Source: Ciona intestinalis
Taxonomy: Eukaryota > Chordata > Ascidiacea > Phlebobranchia > Cionidae
Reading direction: 5' to 3'
Assembly: GCF_000224145.3 (NCBI RefSeq)
Contig: NC_020173.2
Location: 5,341,039 to 5,405,038, forward strand
DNA length: 64,000 nt
Below are positions 39,701 through 43,994 of the stretch, piece after piece; position 1 is the stretch's first letter, and every line of letters starts with the position of its first letter. The position numbers and the translations under genes are program-made. The notes under the pieces are model-generated. The model was not told the origin of the DNA. It saw only the letters and a list, made by a program, of their open reading frames with translations, and ran no database searches.

Positions 39701-41019
39701 ATACAAAACAGAACGGTGATACAAACGGTATATAAATACAGAACACTTTGTAGAACATGTACGTATAGAACTATCTACTCGACTATAGTATATATACCTG
39801 TACTGTCCCACTACTTCGTATACCAACACACATACACCTAACTGATAGTATGGGGCACTGCACAACCAAATCAACATATCCCCACGACACATACAAATAC
39901 AAACACTCAGACTTACCTTCTATGACCTTCTGTGTATTCTCCAAGTTTTTCAAAGTGATTCGATCCAACGAAGCAGATACGACGAGTCGGTTGTTTAATT
40001 TATTTAAAAAGAAGATTCTGGTGTCTGCCCGTTCCACCTTGTTTACAAAAAAAAAACAAAATAATGTCGAAATATGCTTAGTCGGAAATTTGATTGTTAG
40101 GATTTCAAAGTGTTTGGAACGAATATGTAGATATACATTCTGAAACAAGTGTTCACAAAAGTATTTATAACTTTACTTATAATTGGTAAAAACTTTGACA
40201 GTTGGTTTTATTCGAAAGAAGAATGAAACGTCCACCAATTAGAAAAGGAACTAATACAATTTGAAAAGATTTTTAGGTTCAAAAACTTGGTACTTACATT
40301 TGACTTGCAAAAAGCAGAGTTTCCAAGTCCATATACGTCAACGTACTTCTTTTTGTACATAGAGGTCAGAATGCCTTGCTTCTGGATCGTTATGAGGTTC
40401 ATCGCGAGAGAGTTTCCTTTCATGACTCGCCATATCTGGACAAAAACAGAGTTTTACTGCTTGTTACTTATAAAAAAAACATTCATAGTACATTTGTATA
40501 TATCAATGTTGAATAATATGGAATACCGTTAGCTCCTAAATTCAACTAAAACGCGCGTTGTAAGAAGAGGGTATATGTATATGTAATTCTGTAAATATTC
40601 TTTGTTTACTACCAAAAGGGACGAGAAAAAAGAATAAAACATGGACCATCTTACCCCACCATTGTATATTGTACGTGTGTACATTTAACGCATAATGTGC
40701 AAGACATAGTGTATGATTAAGTATGAAAAAAAACGCACCGAACAAAAAGCGTTTTAACACCTTACATAGCGGTACTACTTACTTTAATGTTGCATTTATA
40801 AGAGCCTGCTCTTATTACGTCACAGTACTGTACTGTCCCAGTGAGAATAACAGTCGAAGTTGAATTCTTTTCGGTTGTTGTACGGTCCAAGCATTCAACT
40901 GCAGGTTGAGGGTCCATTGAAAGCATTACTGCTCGTTTGATGCGGTAGCATTCAGCACCAGTGTTTATCAAATACAAGAACGACAGTAATAAGATTAAGG
41001 TTCTAATGTACATAGTCAT
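288..41019 (-). CDS. AGRN: agrin, N-terminal half (24 coding exons; gene continues past the left edge)
   Basis: This is a secreted heparan-sulfate proteoglycan of basement membranes and, in vertebrates, the neuromuscular synapse organiser. I joined 24 exons (41,019 down to 288) by GT-AG sites; every phase chains, giving 3,679 nt (about 1,226 codons). The order is signal peptide, NtA domain (about 25-165), basic linker (166-178), Kazal modules (178-416), SEA-like insert (416-549), degenerate module (549-630), Kazal modules (630-856) with an SGSG site, YGCC motif (856-883), two laminin-EGF modules (883-988), another Kazal module (988-1066) and a Pro/Glu/Ser/Thr repeat. Apart from the SEA-like insert this is the vertebrate agrin order; blocks such as RDDCDQMTG and GGLRCDRC are diagnostic. 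The SEA, EGF and laminin-G half is off-window. The chosen ATG at 41,019 has A at -3 and directly precedes a hydrophobic signal; in-frame ATGs at 41,076, 41,040 and 41,013 are alternatives. Confidence 0.93.
405..660 (-). repeat. in-frame PEPEPT minisatellite in agrin exon 24
   Basis: The plus strand reads GGTTCTGGCTCTGGTTCAGG-like units of 6, 18 and 24 nt, coding Pro-Glu-Pro-Glu-Pro-Thr repeats on the minus strand. The period is a multiple of 3, so copy-number change keeps the frame. The long plus-strand ORF over it is only its antisense shadow. Confidence 0.85.
771..1139 (-). other. agrin intron 23
   Basis: A 369-bp AT-rich intron between the last Kazal exon and the Pro/Glu/Ser/Thr exon. I see no repeat or exon in it. 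Confidence 0.7.
1140..1245 (-). CDS. AGRN: agrin exon 23: second half of the last Kazal module
   Basis: Begins [15 protein letters not shown], the Kazal signature, and ends EGACM; phase 0 to 1 with donor GTAAGA. It completes the module begun in exon 22, the one lying after the laminin-EGF pair as in vertebrate agrin. An N-glycosylation sequon (NVT) is present. Confidence 0.9.
1276..1380 (+). mobile_element. Cimi-1-like MITE, 5' half only
   Basis: Starts AGTAGGGTGGGGAAAGAGGG after TATAT; the internal GTAAACAATGAACATTC and CCCATAGACCGTT blocks match other copies. The other terminal repeat is missing. Confidence 0.75.
1936..2063 (-). CDS. AGRN: agrin exon 22: follistatin-type EGF half of the last Kazal module
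   Basis: Phase 1 to 0. Cysteine pattern [19 protein letters not shown] then ECQC, the follistatin N-terminal subdomain that precedes a Kazal core. It aligns with the human CAEMRCEFGARC region that follows laminin-EGF 2. Confidence 0.88.
2251..2400 (-). CDS. AGRN: agrin exon 21: laminin-EGF module 2
   Basis: Phase 1 to 1. Contains [18 protein letters not shown] and [12 protein letters not shown], nearly identical to vertebrate agrin laminin-EGF 2 (RDDCEQMTG, CSCKPGVAGPKC). One of the strongest single pieces of evidence for orthology. Confidence 0.95.
2845..2940. repeat. dispersed repeat family 4, copy 2
   Basis: CCCGTATGGCAGAACAAACG, AAAATCACAAACCAAACTG and a CACCTGGCAGCAACAG end resemble 150-260. 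Unclassified, in agrin intron 20. Confidence 0.4.
3030..3194 (-). CDS. AGRN: agrin exon 20: laminin-EGF module 1
   Basis: Phase 1 to 1 with donor [24 protein letters not shown] and [19 protein letters not shown] align almost residue for residue with vertebrate agrin laminin-EGF 1. All eight cysteines of the module are formed together with exon 21. Confidence 0.96.
3367..3447 (-). CDS. AGRN: agrin exon 19: YGCC cysteine motif
   Basis: An 81-nt exon, phase 1 to 1, coding [19 protein letters not shown] and an SGCP end. A short YGCC-DG-T-A-G-GC segment sits at exactly this place, just before laminin-EGF 1, in vertebrate agrin. Confidence 0.9.
3721..3841 (-). repeat. dispersed repeat family 2 (SINE-like), reverse orientation
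   Basis: Reverse complement of the GAATGTAACTT...CGTGGCCGGAAAACGA...CGTTATAACACGG...GTAACTTTGTGGGTGAT family found at least eight more times in the window. Type unresolved. Confidence 0.75.
4043..4158 (-). CDS. AGRN: agrin exon 18: Kazal core
   Basis: Phase 2 to 1. [20 protein letters not shown] with a GIC end is a canonical Kazal core; it completes the module opened by exon 17. Confidence 0.93.
4273..4450 (+). mobile_element. Cimi-1-like MITE
   Basis: GTACTGTGGAGTAAAACA start, AACATCCTGATTCG and TTCTTTGTTTACTG interior, GGTGTCCCATTTTCCCACCC end. A diverged full-length copy in agrin intron 17. Confidence 0.75.
4537..4666 (-). CDS. AGRN: agrin exon 17: SGSG glycosaminoglycan site and follistatin half-module
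   Basis: Phase 1 to 2. Reads [20 protein letters not shown] then CVCNFNCEA. Ser-Gly-Ser-Gly within acidic residues is a glycosaminoglycan attachment consensus, and vertebrate agrin carries its SGSG heparan-sulfate site at the same point before the equivalent CVCDFSC block. Attachment in this species is inferred. Confidence 0.92.
4836..4895 (-). repeat. tRNA-like SINE fragment (B-box only)
   Basis: On the minus strand GGGTTCAAATCCCACC matches a polymerase III B box (GGTTCRANYCC), as in tRNA-derived SINEs. No A box or cloverleaf could be made, so it is not a tRNA gene. Confidence 0.4.
4916..5039 (-). CDS. AGRN: agrin exon 16: Kazal core
   Basis: Phase 0 to 1. [20 protein letters not shown] and HAGPC give all the Kazal landmarks; it completes the module begun in exon 15. 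Confidence 0.94.
5070..5295. repeat. degenerate AT-rich tandem repeat in agrin intron 15
   Basis: Diverged units of roughly 50-70 bp around TGCAAAACTTATATGACAAA and TTTATATTAAAAAATAAT recur about four times. Confidence 0.55.
5555..5640 (-). CDS. AGRN: agrin exon 15: follistatin half-module
   Basis: Phase 1 to 0. [20 protein letters not shown] and CVCPTV show the C-x4-C-x5-C follistatin spacing. It pairs with exon 16. Confidence 0.9.
5705..5889 (+). mobile_element. Cimi-1-like MITE, full length
   Basis: AGCAGGGTGGGGGAGATGGG and CCCATCTTCCCCCACCTTAC form terminal inverted repeats flanked by TATA. In agrin intron 14. Confidence 0.85.
6023..6096 (-). CDS. AGRN: agrin exon 14: Kazal core, second part
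   Basis: A 74-nt exon, phase 2 to 1. [15 protein letters not shown] and SIGSC close the Kazal core split from exon 13 after the DGQTF motif. Confidence 0.88.
6205..6332 (-). repeat. dispersed repeat family 2, reverse orientation
   Basis: Contains CACAAAGTAACATACATGGT, AACTCGTAAGCTGGCA and ACATTCATTCATTTA; clear match to the copy at 3,721-3,841. Confidence 0.75.
6489..6636 (-). CDS. AGRN: agrin exon 13: follistatin half plus start of Kazal core
   Basis: Phase 1 to 2. [24 protein letters not shown] and [13 protein letters not shown]. The usual CGSDG is CTNDG here, but all cysteines are kept. Confidence 0.9.
6637..7309 (-). other. agrin intron 12
   Basis: A 673-bp AT-rich intron. A donor-like GTAAGT near 6,842 has no matching upstream acceptor and exons 12 and 13 already join in phase, so no extra exon is called. 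Confidence 0.6.
7310..7552 (-). CDS. AGRN: agrin exon 12: degenerate follistatin/Kazal-like module
   Basis: Phase 1 to 1, residues about 549-630. The first half is follistatin-like ([24 protein letters not shown]). The second half keeps cysteines ([22 protein letters not shown]) but has no VCGSDGxTYxNxC signature, so the protease-inhibitor-type core is degenerate or replaced. Confidence 0.8.
7797..7975 (-). CDS. AGRN: agrin exon 11: end of the SEA-like insert
   Basis: Phase 2 to 1, 179 nt. Cysteine-free, with [34 protein letters not shown] and [13 protein letters not shown]. The middle fits the last helix and strand of a SEA fold. No counterpart is known to me between the Kazal modules of vertebrate agrin. 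Confidence 0.75.
8235..8332 (-). CDS. AGRN: agrin exon 10: core of the SEA-like insert
   Basis: Phase 0 to 2, 98 nt. [17 protein letters not shown] resembles the SEA strand-turn-strand with the Gly-Ser autocleavage position (consensus G|SVVV). Whether cleavage occurs is unknown. Confidence 0.8.
8505..8640 (+). repeat. dispersed repeat family 3 (SINE-like)
   Basis: CCCATCATTGAGGTTGGATC and a CTAGCCAAGGACACA stretch look like the tRNA-SINE central motif (AGTGTCTTGCCCAAGGACAC). Similar pieces occur near 9,310 and 49,055. Ends approximate. Confidence 0.4.
8663..8784 (-). CDS. AGRN: agrin exon 9: start of the SEA-like insert
   Basis: Phase 1 to 0, 122 nt. [19 protein letters not shown] then [16 protein letters not shown]: a first beta strand followed by an amphipathic helix, the SEA opening. 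The CPGNC pair is additional. It joins exon 10 in phase. Confidence 0.8.
8837..8945 (+). repeat. dispersed repeat family 2
   Basis: GAATGAATGTCAGTTATTC, CAGTCATTATAACACAAGTG and TTTCATACACACCATGCC. A diverged copy in agrin intron 8. Confidence 0.65.
9077..9141 (-). CDS. AGRN: agrin exon 8: end of Kazal module 3
   Basis: A 65-nt exon, phase 2 to 1, coding [18 protein letters not shown], which supplies the last two Kazal cysteines after the core in exon 7. Confidence 0.9.
9310..9415 (+). repeat. dispersed repeat family 3 fragment
   Basis: AGCCCATTAGTGACAACTGG and GTTGAAGCAATC match 49,055-49,105. Approximate ends. Confidence 0.4.
9514..9650 (+). repeat. dispersed repeat family 2
   Basis: GAATGAATGAATGAATGAAA, CGTGGTCGGAAACTGACAG, GTGCCAGCTTACGAGTTACC and GTTACTTTGTAGGTGATTA. 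A good full copy in agrin intron 7. Confidence 0.75.
9734..9914 (-). CDS. AGRN: agrin exon 7: follistatin half plus core of Kazal module 3
   Basis: Phase 1 to 2. [23 protein letters not shown] and [18 protein letters not shown]. An Asn-Glu-Thr glycosylation sequon is present. Confidence 0.92.
10008..10137 (+). repeat. dispersed repeat family 2, two partial copies
   Basis: 10,008-10,056 carries the TACACCCAGTGCCCGCTTAG end, and 10,058-10,137 a second copy from GGATGAATGAAATTTATTTG to GTAACTTTGTGGGTAG. Nested or back-to-back insertion. Confidence 0.55.
10157..10393 (-). CDS. AGRN: agrin exon 6: follistatin/Kazal module 2
   Basis: Phase 1 to 1; a whole module in one exon, as in exon 5. [25 protein letters not shown] and [20 protein letters not shown]. 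The core has SDQRSH instead of SDGxTY, but the cysteines are kept. It is CpG-rich, unlike exons 7-24. Confidence 0.92.
10511..10655 (+). repeat. dispersed repeat family 2
   Basis: GAATGAATGAATGTAACTTG, CGACAGTCGTTATAACACGG, CACCCTATGCCAACTTACC. It sits at the start of the CpG-rich domain. Confidence 0.75.
12519..12707 (+). mobile_element. Cimi-1-like MITE, full length
   Basis: AGTGGGGTGAGATAGATGGG start, CATAGACCATTGTTGG interior, TCTCTCCCTACCCTAATATA end. Confidence 0.75.
12760..12910. repeat. A/C-rich low-complexity tract
   Basis: Runs of AAAC, AACAAC and ACACAC units without coding signals. Confidence 0.7.
13631..13795 (+). mobile_element. Cimi-1-like MITE
   Basis: GTACTGTGGGGGGAGATGGG start, CCTGATGGTGTTTTAAAC interior, GTGTCCCATCGTCCCCCACC end. 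Confidence 0.8.
14137..15174. repeat. copy A of a ~1-kb duplication carrying agrin exon 5
   Basis: Nearly identical to 15,225-16,171 apart from scattered SNPs and 94 bp (14,814-14,907) absent from copy B. It is cut off at the N gap. Confidence 0.93.
14954..15174 (-). CDS. AGRN: second copy of agrin exon 5, truncated by the gap
   Basis: Ends with the same donor (TGCG|GTAAGT) and codes the same Kazal residues as exon 5. Differences are synonymous (for example Ala-Ser as GCT TCT instead of GCG AGT). The acceptor end is lost in the N run. Most likely the other allele placed in tandem, not an extra exon. Confidence 0.75.
15175..15224. other. assembly gap (50 N)
   Basis: Exactly 50 N between the two copies of the exon-5 segment. 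Confidence 1.
15225..16180. repeat. copy B of the ~1-kb duplication carrying agrin exon 5
   Basis: Starts TTATGGTGGGGCTAGGTTAT exactly as at 14,137. This copy continues into the intact acceptor of exon 5. Confidence 0.93.
15950..16180 (-). CDS. AGRN: agrin exon 5: follistatin/Kazal module 1
   Basis: Phase 1 to 1. [25 protein letters not shown] and [20 protein letters not shown]. It aligns with the first module after NtA in vertebrate agrin (CRGMLCGFGAVC). This is the copy with both splice sites. Confidence 0.95.
16340..16375 (-). CDS. AGRN: agrin exon 4: 36-nt microexon
   Basis: TTTAG|G start and G|GTAAGT end, phase 1 to 1, coding [11 protein letters not shown] between NtA and Kazal 1. It joins exon 3 and exon 5 in phase. 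Exons 3 and 5 are also compatible without it, so it could be skipped: a short basic linker, possibly alternatively spliced. Confidence 0.75.
17489..17680 (+). mobile_element. Cimi-1-like MITE, full length
   Basis: AGTAGGGTAGGGTAAGATGG and CCGTCTTACCCCACCCTACT terminal inverted repeats, followed by ATAAT. Confidence 0.88.
18813..19003 (+). mobile_element. Cimi-1-like MITE, full length
   Basis: AGTAGGGTGGGGGAAGATGG and CCATCTTCCCCCACCTTACT termini, TATA at the right flank. Confidence 0.88.
19228..19330 (+). mobile_element. Cimi-1-like MITE remnant
   Basis: ACTATGGGGTAAGATGGATA and CCTGATGGTGTTTTCAAC resemble the left half; the right end is not found. Confidence 0.55.
20685..20821 (+). mobile_element. 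Cimi-1-like MITE, 3' part
   Basis: CAAACAAAGAACATTTAATG through GTGTCCCGTCTTCCCCTACC; left terminal repeat missing. Confidence 0.75.
22855..22870. promoter_or_regulatory. 16-bp palindrome with full CRE
   Basis: TTAATGACGTCATTAA is a perfect palindrome centred on TGACGTCA, the CREB/ATF full site. In agrin intron 3. Confidence 0.5.
23620..23627. promoter_or_regulatory. full CRE site
   Basis: TGACGTCA, followed 7 bp later by a TACGTCA half-like site. Confidence 0.4.
23961..24000 (+). mobile_element. Cimi-1-like MITE, left terminus only
   Basis: AGTAGGGTAGGGGGAGATGG after ATAT; the rest of the element is not recognisable. Confidence 0.6.
24426..24433. promoter_or_regulatory. full CRE site
   Basis: TGACGTCA, third full site within 1.6 kb. 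Confidence 0.4.
25430..25621 (+). mobile_element. Cimi-1-like MITE, full length
   Basis: AGCAGTGTGGGGAAAGATGG and CCCATCTTTCCCTACCATAC termini, TATA flanks. Confidence 0.85.
26523..26709 (+). mobile_element. Cimi-1-like MITE, diverged
   Basis: GTACTGTGGGGTAAGATGGG start and TGTCCCATCTTACCCCGGCC end. Confidence 0.75.
26743..26760. repeat. TA microsatellite
   Basis: Short (TA)n run. Confidence 0.7.
27686..27835 (+). mobile_element. Cimi-1-like MITE, diverged
   Basis: ACGATGGGGTAGGATGAAAT start, GTCCAATCTTACCCCAGCC end near TACTATA. Confidence 0.65.
28659..28774 (+). mobile_element. Cimi-1-like MITE with internal deletion
   Basis: AGTAGAG start runs almost at once into CTCACGACTCCCATATACCG and the right end GATGTCCCATCACACCCCCG. 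Confidence 0.7.
29869..30056 (+). mobile_element. Cimi-1-like MITE, full length
   Basis: AGTAGGGTTGGGGAAGATGG start, GATGTCCCGTCTTCTCTC end. Confidence 0.8.
32004..32031 (+). promoter_or_regulatory. paired forkhead-like sites, 21 bp apart
   Basis: TGTTTAC at 32,004-32,010 and 32,025-32,031 within an imperfect 21-bp direct repeat. TGTTTAC is the core Fox-factor site. Confidence 0.3.
34340..34362. repeat. TA microsatellite
   Basis: GTATATATATATATATTTG run. Confidence 0.7.
35464..35471. promoter_or_regulatory. full CRE site
   Basis: TGACGTCA in agrin intron 3, far from the other three. Confidence 0.3.
39917..40037 (-). CDS. AGRN: agrin exon 3: end of NtA domain
   Basis: Phase 0 to 1. [15 protein letters not shown] and [13 protein letters not shown] align with the vertebrate NtA strings GDTRIFFVN and LMRITLRNLEE. 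The vertebrate cysteine following NLEEVEF is not present. The next exon lies 23.5 kb away. Confidence 0.93.
40298..40435 (-). CDS. AGRN: agrin exon 2: middle of NtA domain
   Basis: Phase 0 to 0, 46 codons. [10 protein letters not shown] matches VWRYLKGKDL, and [16 protein letters not shown] matches VVISGFGDPLICDN of vertebrate NtA, the laminin-coiled-coil-binding domain. Confidence 0.93.
40510..40665 (+). mobile_element. Cimi-1-like MITE, diverged
   Basis: ATATGGAATACCGTTAGCTC start, TTCTTTGTTTACTACCAAA interior, ACCATCTTACCCCACC end. In agrin intron 1. Confidence 0.65.
40783..41019 (-). CDS. AGRN: agrin exon 1: signal peptide and start of NtA domain
   Basis: Starts [18 protein letters not shown], a signal peptide ending near GAEC, then [15 protein letters not shown] and GSYKCNIK, matching the NtA strings NVVLTGTVEE and TYSCKVRV. 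Ends phase 0 at GTAAGT. One NST sequon. It shows this gene makes the secreted NtA form, not only a transmembrane form. Confidence 0.92.
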
Positions 41020-41155
41020 GTTCGTTCGCCCGCGACACATTTCCAAATTGAACGAGATTTTGGTCGAGCCGGGCATTTGGTGTTTTAAATTGCGGTTCAC
41101 TCGCTCCCACGGGTATCCAACGGCACACAGGTCACAGGTGTTTGAATCGGTGTGT

Positions 41156-41163
41156 TTATATAT
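41156..41163 (-). promoter_or_regulatory. candidate TATA box for agrin
   Basis: TATATAAA on the minus strand, about 137 bp upstream of the chosen ATG, which would leave a 5' UTR near 110 nt. A second TATAAA lies near 41,277. Not proven. Confidence 0.3.
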
Positions 41164-41900
41164 CCGTTGCGCTAGTCCATGTAATCAGAGAGTAAACACA
41201 ACTATGCGCACATTGCACAATACCCTGAACTACAAATGAATCTCTGATAACGTCTTAGCCAGAATTTAAACACTATATTTATACAAAACATAAAACTTCC
41301 AGTCTAATTGGTGTATACACCAACTAAGCTTTTTTAAATGGCCAGTATGAACCATAAGCCTGCCGCTATAGCGTGCCTTGTTGACTTTTCAAATTACGAA
41401 ATGGACCTGTTTCTTAACAGCTTTGTCTCCTGTCTCTGGTACTTGGTCGGCACCTGTTTGACTTCTAATTTCACGCTAATATGGAACTTGACACATTTAT
41501 ATTCTAACGGTAACAAATGCGCTGCTACCCTGGCTTACTTTCTATAGATAATTATTAAATAATGACAAATCGCCAATTGCGCCAATTACACGGTAACTAC
41601 CGCAATTTAACTGACGCCTGCGTTCCATCTTGTGCTCGTAACAGCTAGAGTCTGCCTGACAACACAGCGAAGCAGAAAAGCTTCTGCCAAACAATTTCGG
41701 AATCCGGCCGACGGCAGAAGAAGCGCGCGAGTAAAAGAAAAAGGCGATTTTTCCTACGTGAAAAGTGATGCCCTGTAGCATTGCCGTGCGGGATTTTTTC
41801 AATTTTATTATATCCGATAAGCGGCGTTAAAACCACCGTATTTATTCTGTAGTGCGTGGTTTTTAGAAAGCATCGCCATTATTAAATATTAAAGTGCTAT

Positions 41901-42091
41901 AGTAGGGTGGGGGAAGATGGGACACCTTTAGCACATGATACACAAATATCCTGATCGTGTTTTAAACAATTAACAACGGTCTAAGGGAGTTGTGAAGGCA
42001 CAATTTTATAATTCTTTGAATGTTCTTTGTTTACTACCAAATTGGACGGGAAAATAGAATGAACAGGTGTTCCATCTTCCCCCACCCTACT
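41901..42091 (+). mobile_element. Cimi-1-like MITE, best-preserved copy
   Basis: AGTAGGGTGGGGGAAGATGG and CCATCTTCCCCCACCCTACT are near-perfect terminal inverted repeats flanked by TAT/TAT, consistent with TA target duplication. Confidence 0.92.
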
Positions 42092-42397
42092 ATAGTTTTT
42101 AGATTACCTTTCAATTAGATCATGTTTAATATTTTTCTCTTACTCGAGTCTAAACAAACACTTACAAAATATAAATGTAACATATGTGACCTCGCGTAGT
42201 GGGGCAAATTTCACCTTTTCAGCTCGGGTATTTTCCACTCTAGTTTAAACTTACAAACGTTACGTCAAAGACATTCTCTATATGTGTTTCATATACATCT
42301 CGCGTCCGCTTACGGGCATTGAACCCATTATATAATCTTGGCTGGATGCGTGTTCACCAATTTAGCTCAAAGTTGTCGTGTATATGAATAAGTATAT

Positions 42398-42556
42398 GAA
42401 TGAATAATGAATGAATGTAACTTGCTTTATCCTCGCGTGGCCGGTAAACGACAGTCGTTATAACACGGGTGTTTTGTTTCATAACTTATGTTCAGTTACA
42501 GCTCGTGCCAGTTTACAAGTTACCACGTATGTATAACTTTGTAAATGATCGTTTTT
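42398..42556 (+). repeat. dispersed repeat family 2
   Basis: GAATGAATGTAACTTGCTTT, CGTGGCCGGTAAACGACAG, CACGTATGTATAACTTTG. A good copy. Confidence 0.75.
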
Positions 42557-43396
42557 TTTATGGCTGACAATTTTAGACATCATATATTATCACACTGTTA
42601 TTCTGAAATCATTTTATTATTTCTCCTTGGTGAATGATTGGGCACAAGTGTGCAATTACAGCGACAAATTCTGTACAGCAGGGTAAAAAATCAGCGGGTG
42701 ATATTATTTGCACCGTTAACTCAAAAGCACTCATGGAATTACAAAAACTCACAAACTGTTATTGAAATACAAATCTACGTCGAGCTGCAAAAATACGCTC
42801 TTGTGCTTTTGAAACCAAGAAAATACGATTAGTTCATTTTCTAGCATTTTTTTCGCGCAGTTTTTTTGGTGCATAGATGATTTAAAATATCTGATGCGAA
42901 AATTTTATCAAAAATTAATGCCAAAAAGTTGGGTCAACAAAAATATATAGATTTTAATCGTCATTTTTGAATGAAAATATTAACTTCGCTGAATTATACT
43001 AATGTCAGTAACACACGATTTGAAAGTCTTGCACTATACGATCAGCAATTTGAAAAATAAAATTTTAAGATTAACGAAAAACGCGGTTTAGATGAGATAA
43101 AATATACAAACATCTATTTACACTTAAACACCTTTGTTTCAGGAGAACAAAGGCAAGATAAAACAATGTTTTGCCAACGGGTTCCACTTACTACTAACAC
43201 GTACCTTCTACATTAAAATAATAAACTAAAAAAAGTTTTCCACTTGAAAATTACTATAGTCCAATGTTTTAAAGAAAAAAAAAAGTGAAATTTAGGAAAA
43301 AAAAATCAGTTACTAATAACTTGAAAATTCATGATAAGTTATGGTTAAGTTAAAAAAAAATGTATAGACTAAATACTAGGGCTCTGAAAGTGATAT

Positions 43397-43402
43397 TTTA
43401 TT
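43397..43402 (-). terminator. candidate FARP polyadenylation signal
   Basis: AATAAA on the minus strand, about 514 nt after the FARP stop codon. Other AT-rich hexamers nearby make this uncertain. Confidence 0.25.
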
Positions 43403-43915
43403 TTACGTAGTTTTAATTTGTGAACATTTTATAATTTTTTAAATTTAAAATAGAGTTTAAATTGTGGGCTATAGTGTAAAGAGCCGATAGTAGACAGACT
43501 ATACAATGCACTCAGGCCTGTTATAAGAAGAAAAAACGAAAATATATTTTATCAAAATGGATGTTAATTGCTCAATCTGTTAATCATGTCGTTAAAACAA
43601 AAAAAAAGTAAAAAAAAATCGGGGATAAAAATAATCGCATATTGTATTTAACACAATGAAAAACGAGATCTGGCTTATTTAATTATTGTGCAACTGTAAA
43701 TAATTTGTTAAAATGGCTCTTCCAGCACCGTAGTGTACAGCTCCCTATGTGTGTGCACGCTTTTGTCAGTGTGGGTGCAAAAAACGCCTCAATTGCTCAA
43801 ATTACACTTTAGAAAAGTAAGGTACATGGTAGTGAAAAATTACAAGCAGCGAAAAAAGTTTAAAAAAAAATATCTTTTTATAAACGGCAATCAAGTTTGC
43901 TGACGTGTCGATCTT

Positions 43916-43994
43916 CTATTGGTAGCTATCCATGCGACTGAAGAGACGGGTTCTCTGTGACGTCACAGTGGCACTGCTAATCACTTCAATCCAT
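43916..43994 (-). CDS. FARP: FARP exon 22: end of PH2 and stop
   Basis: Phase 2 start after TTTTTAG; codes [18 protein letters not shown] and ends SRMDSYQ-stop (TAG 43,916-43,918). Matches the PH2 terminal helix (WMEVIRSATS) and short tail of vertebrate FARPs. Confidence 0.93.

Larger units (their letters stand above)
16376..39916 (-). other. agrin intron 3 (23.5 kb)
   Basis: Separates the NtA exons from the Kazal array. I found no recognisable protein domain, tRNA or rRNA in it. It is CpG-rich compared with the rest of the gene and carries MITE copies, a CRE cluster (22.85-24.43 kb) and paired Fox-like sites (32.0 kb). Stretches between the listed elements show nothing I can name. A long first-half intron with unmethylated-type composition suggests regulatory sequence (inference). 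Confidence 0.7.
41164..43915. other. intergenic region between agrin and FARP
   Basis: About 2.75 kb. It holds one full MITE, one family-2 repeat and AT-rich sequence from 42.6 kb on. I see no gene; it must contain the FARP 3' UTR and the agrin promoter. Confidence 0.6.

Noticed and set aside
40762..40782. Extension of agrin exon 1 to VSSTAM
   Set aside because: The sequence after Lys is the GTAAGT donor, and exon 2 continues the NtA domain in phase 0.
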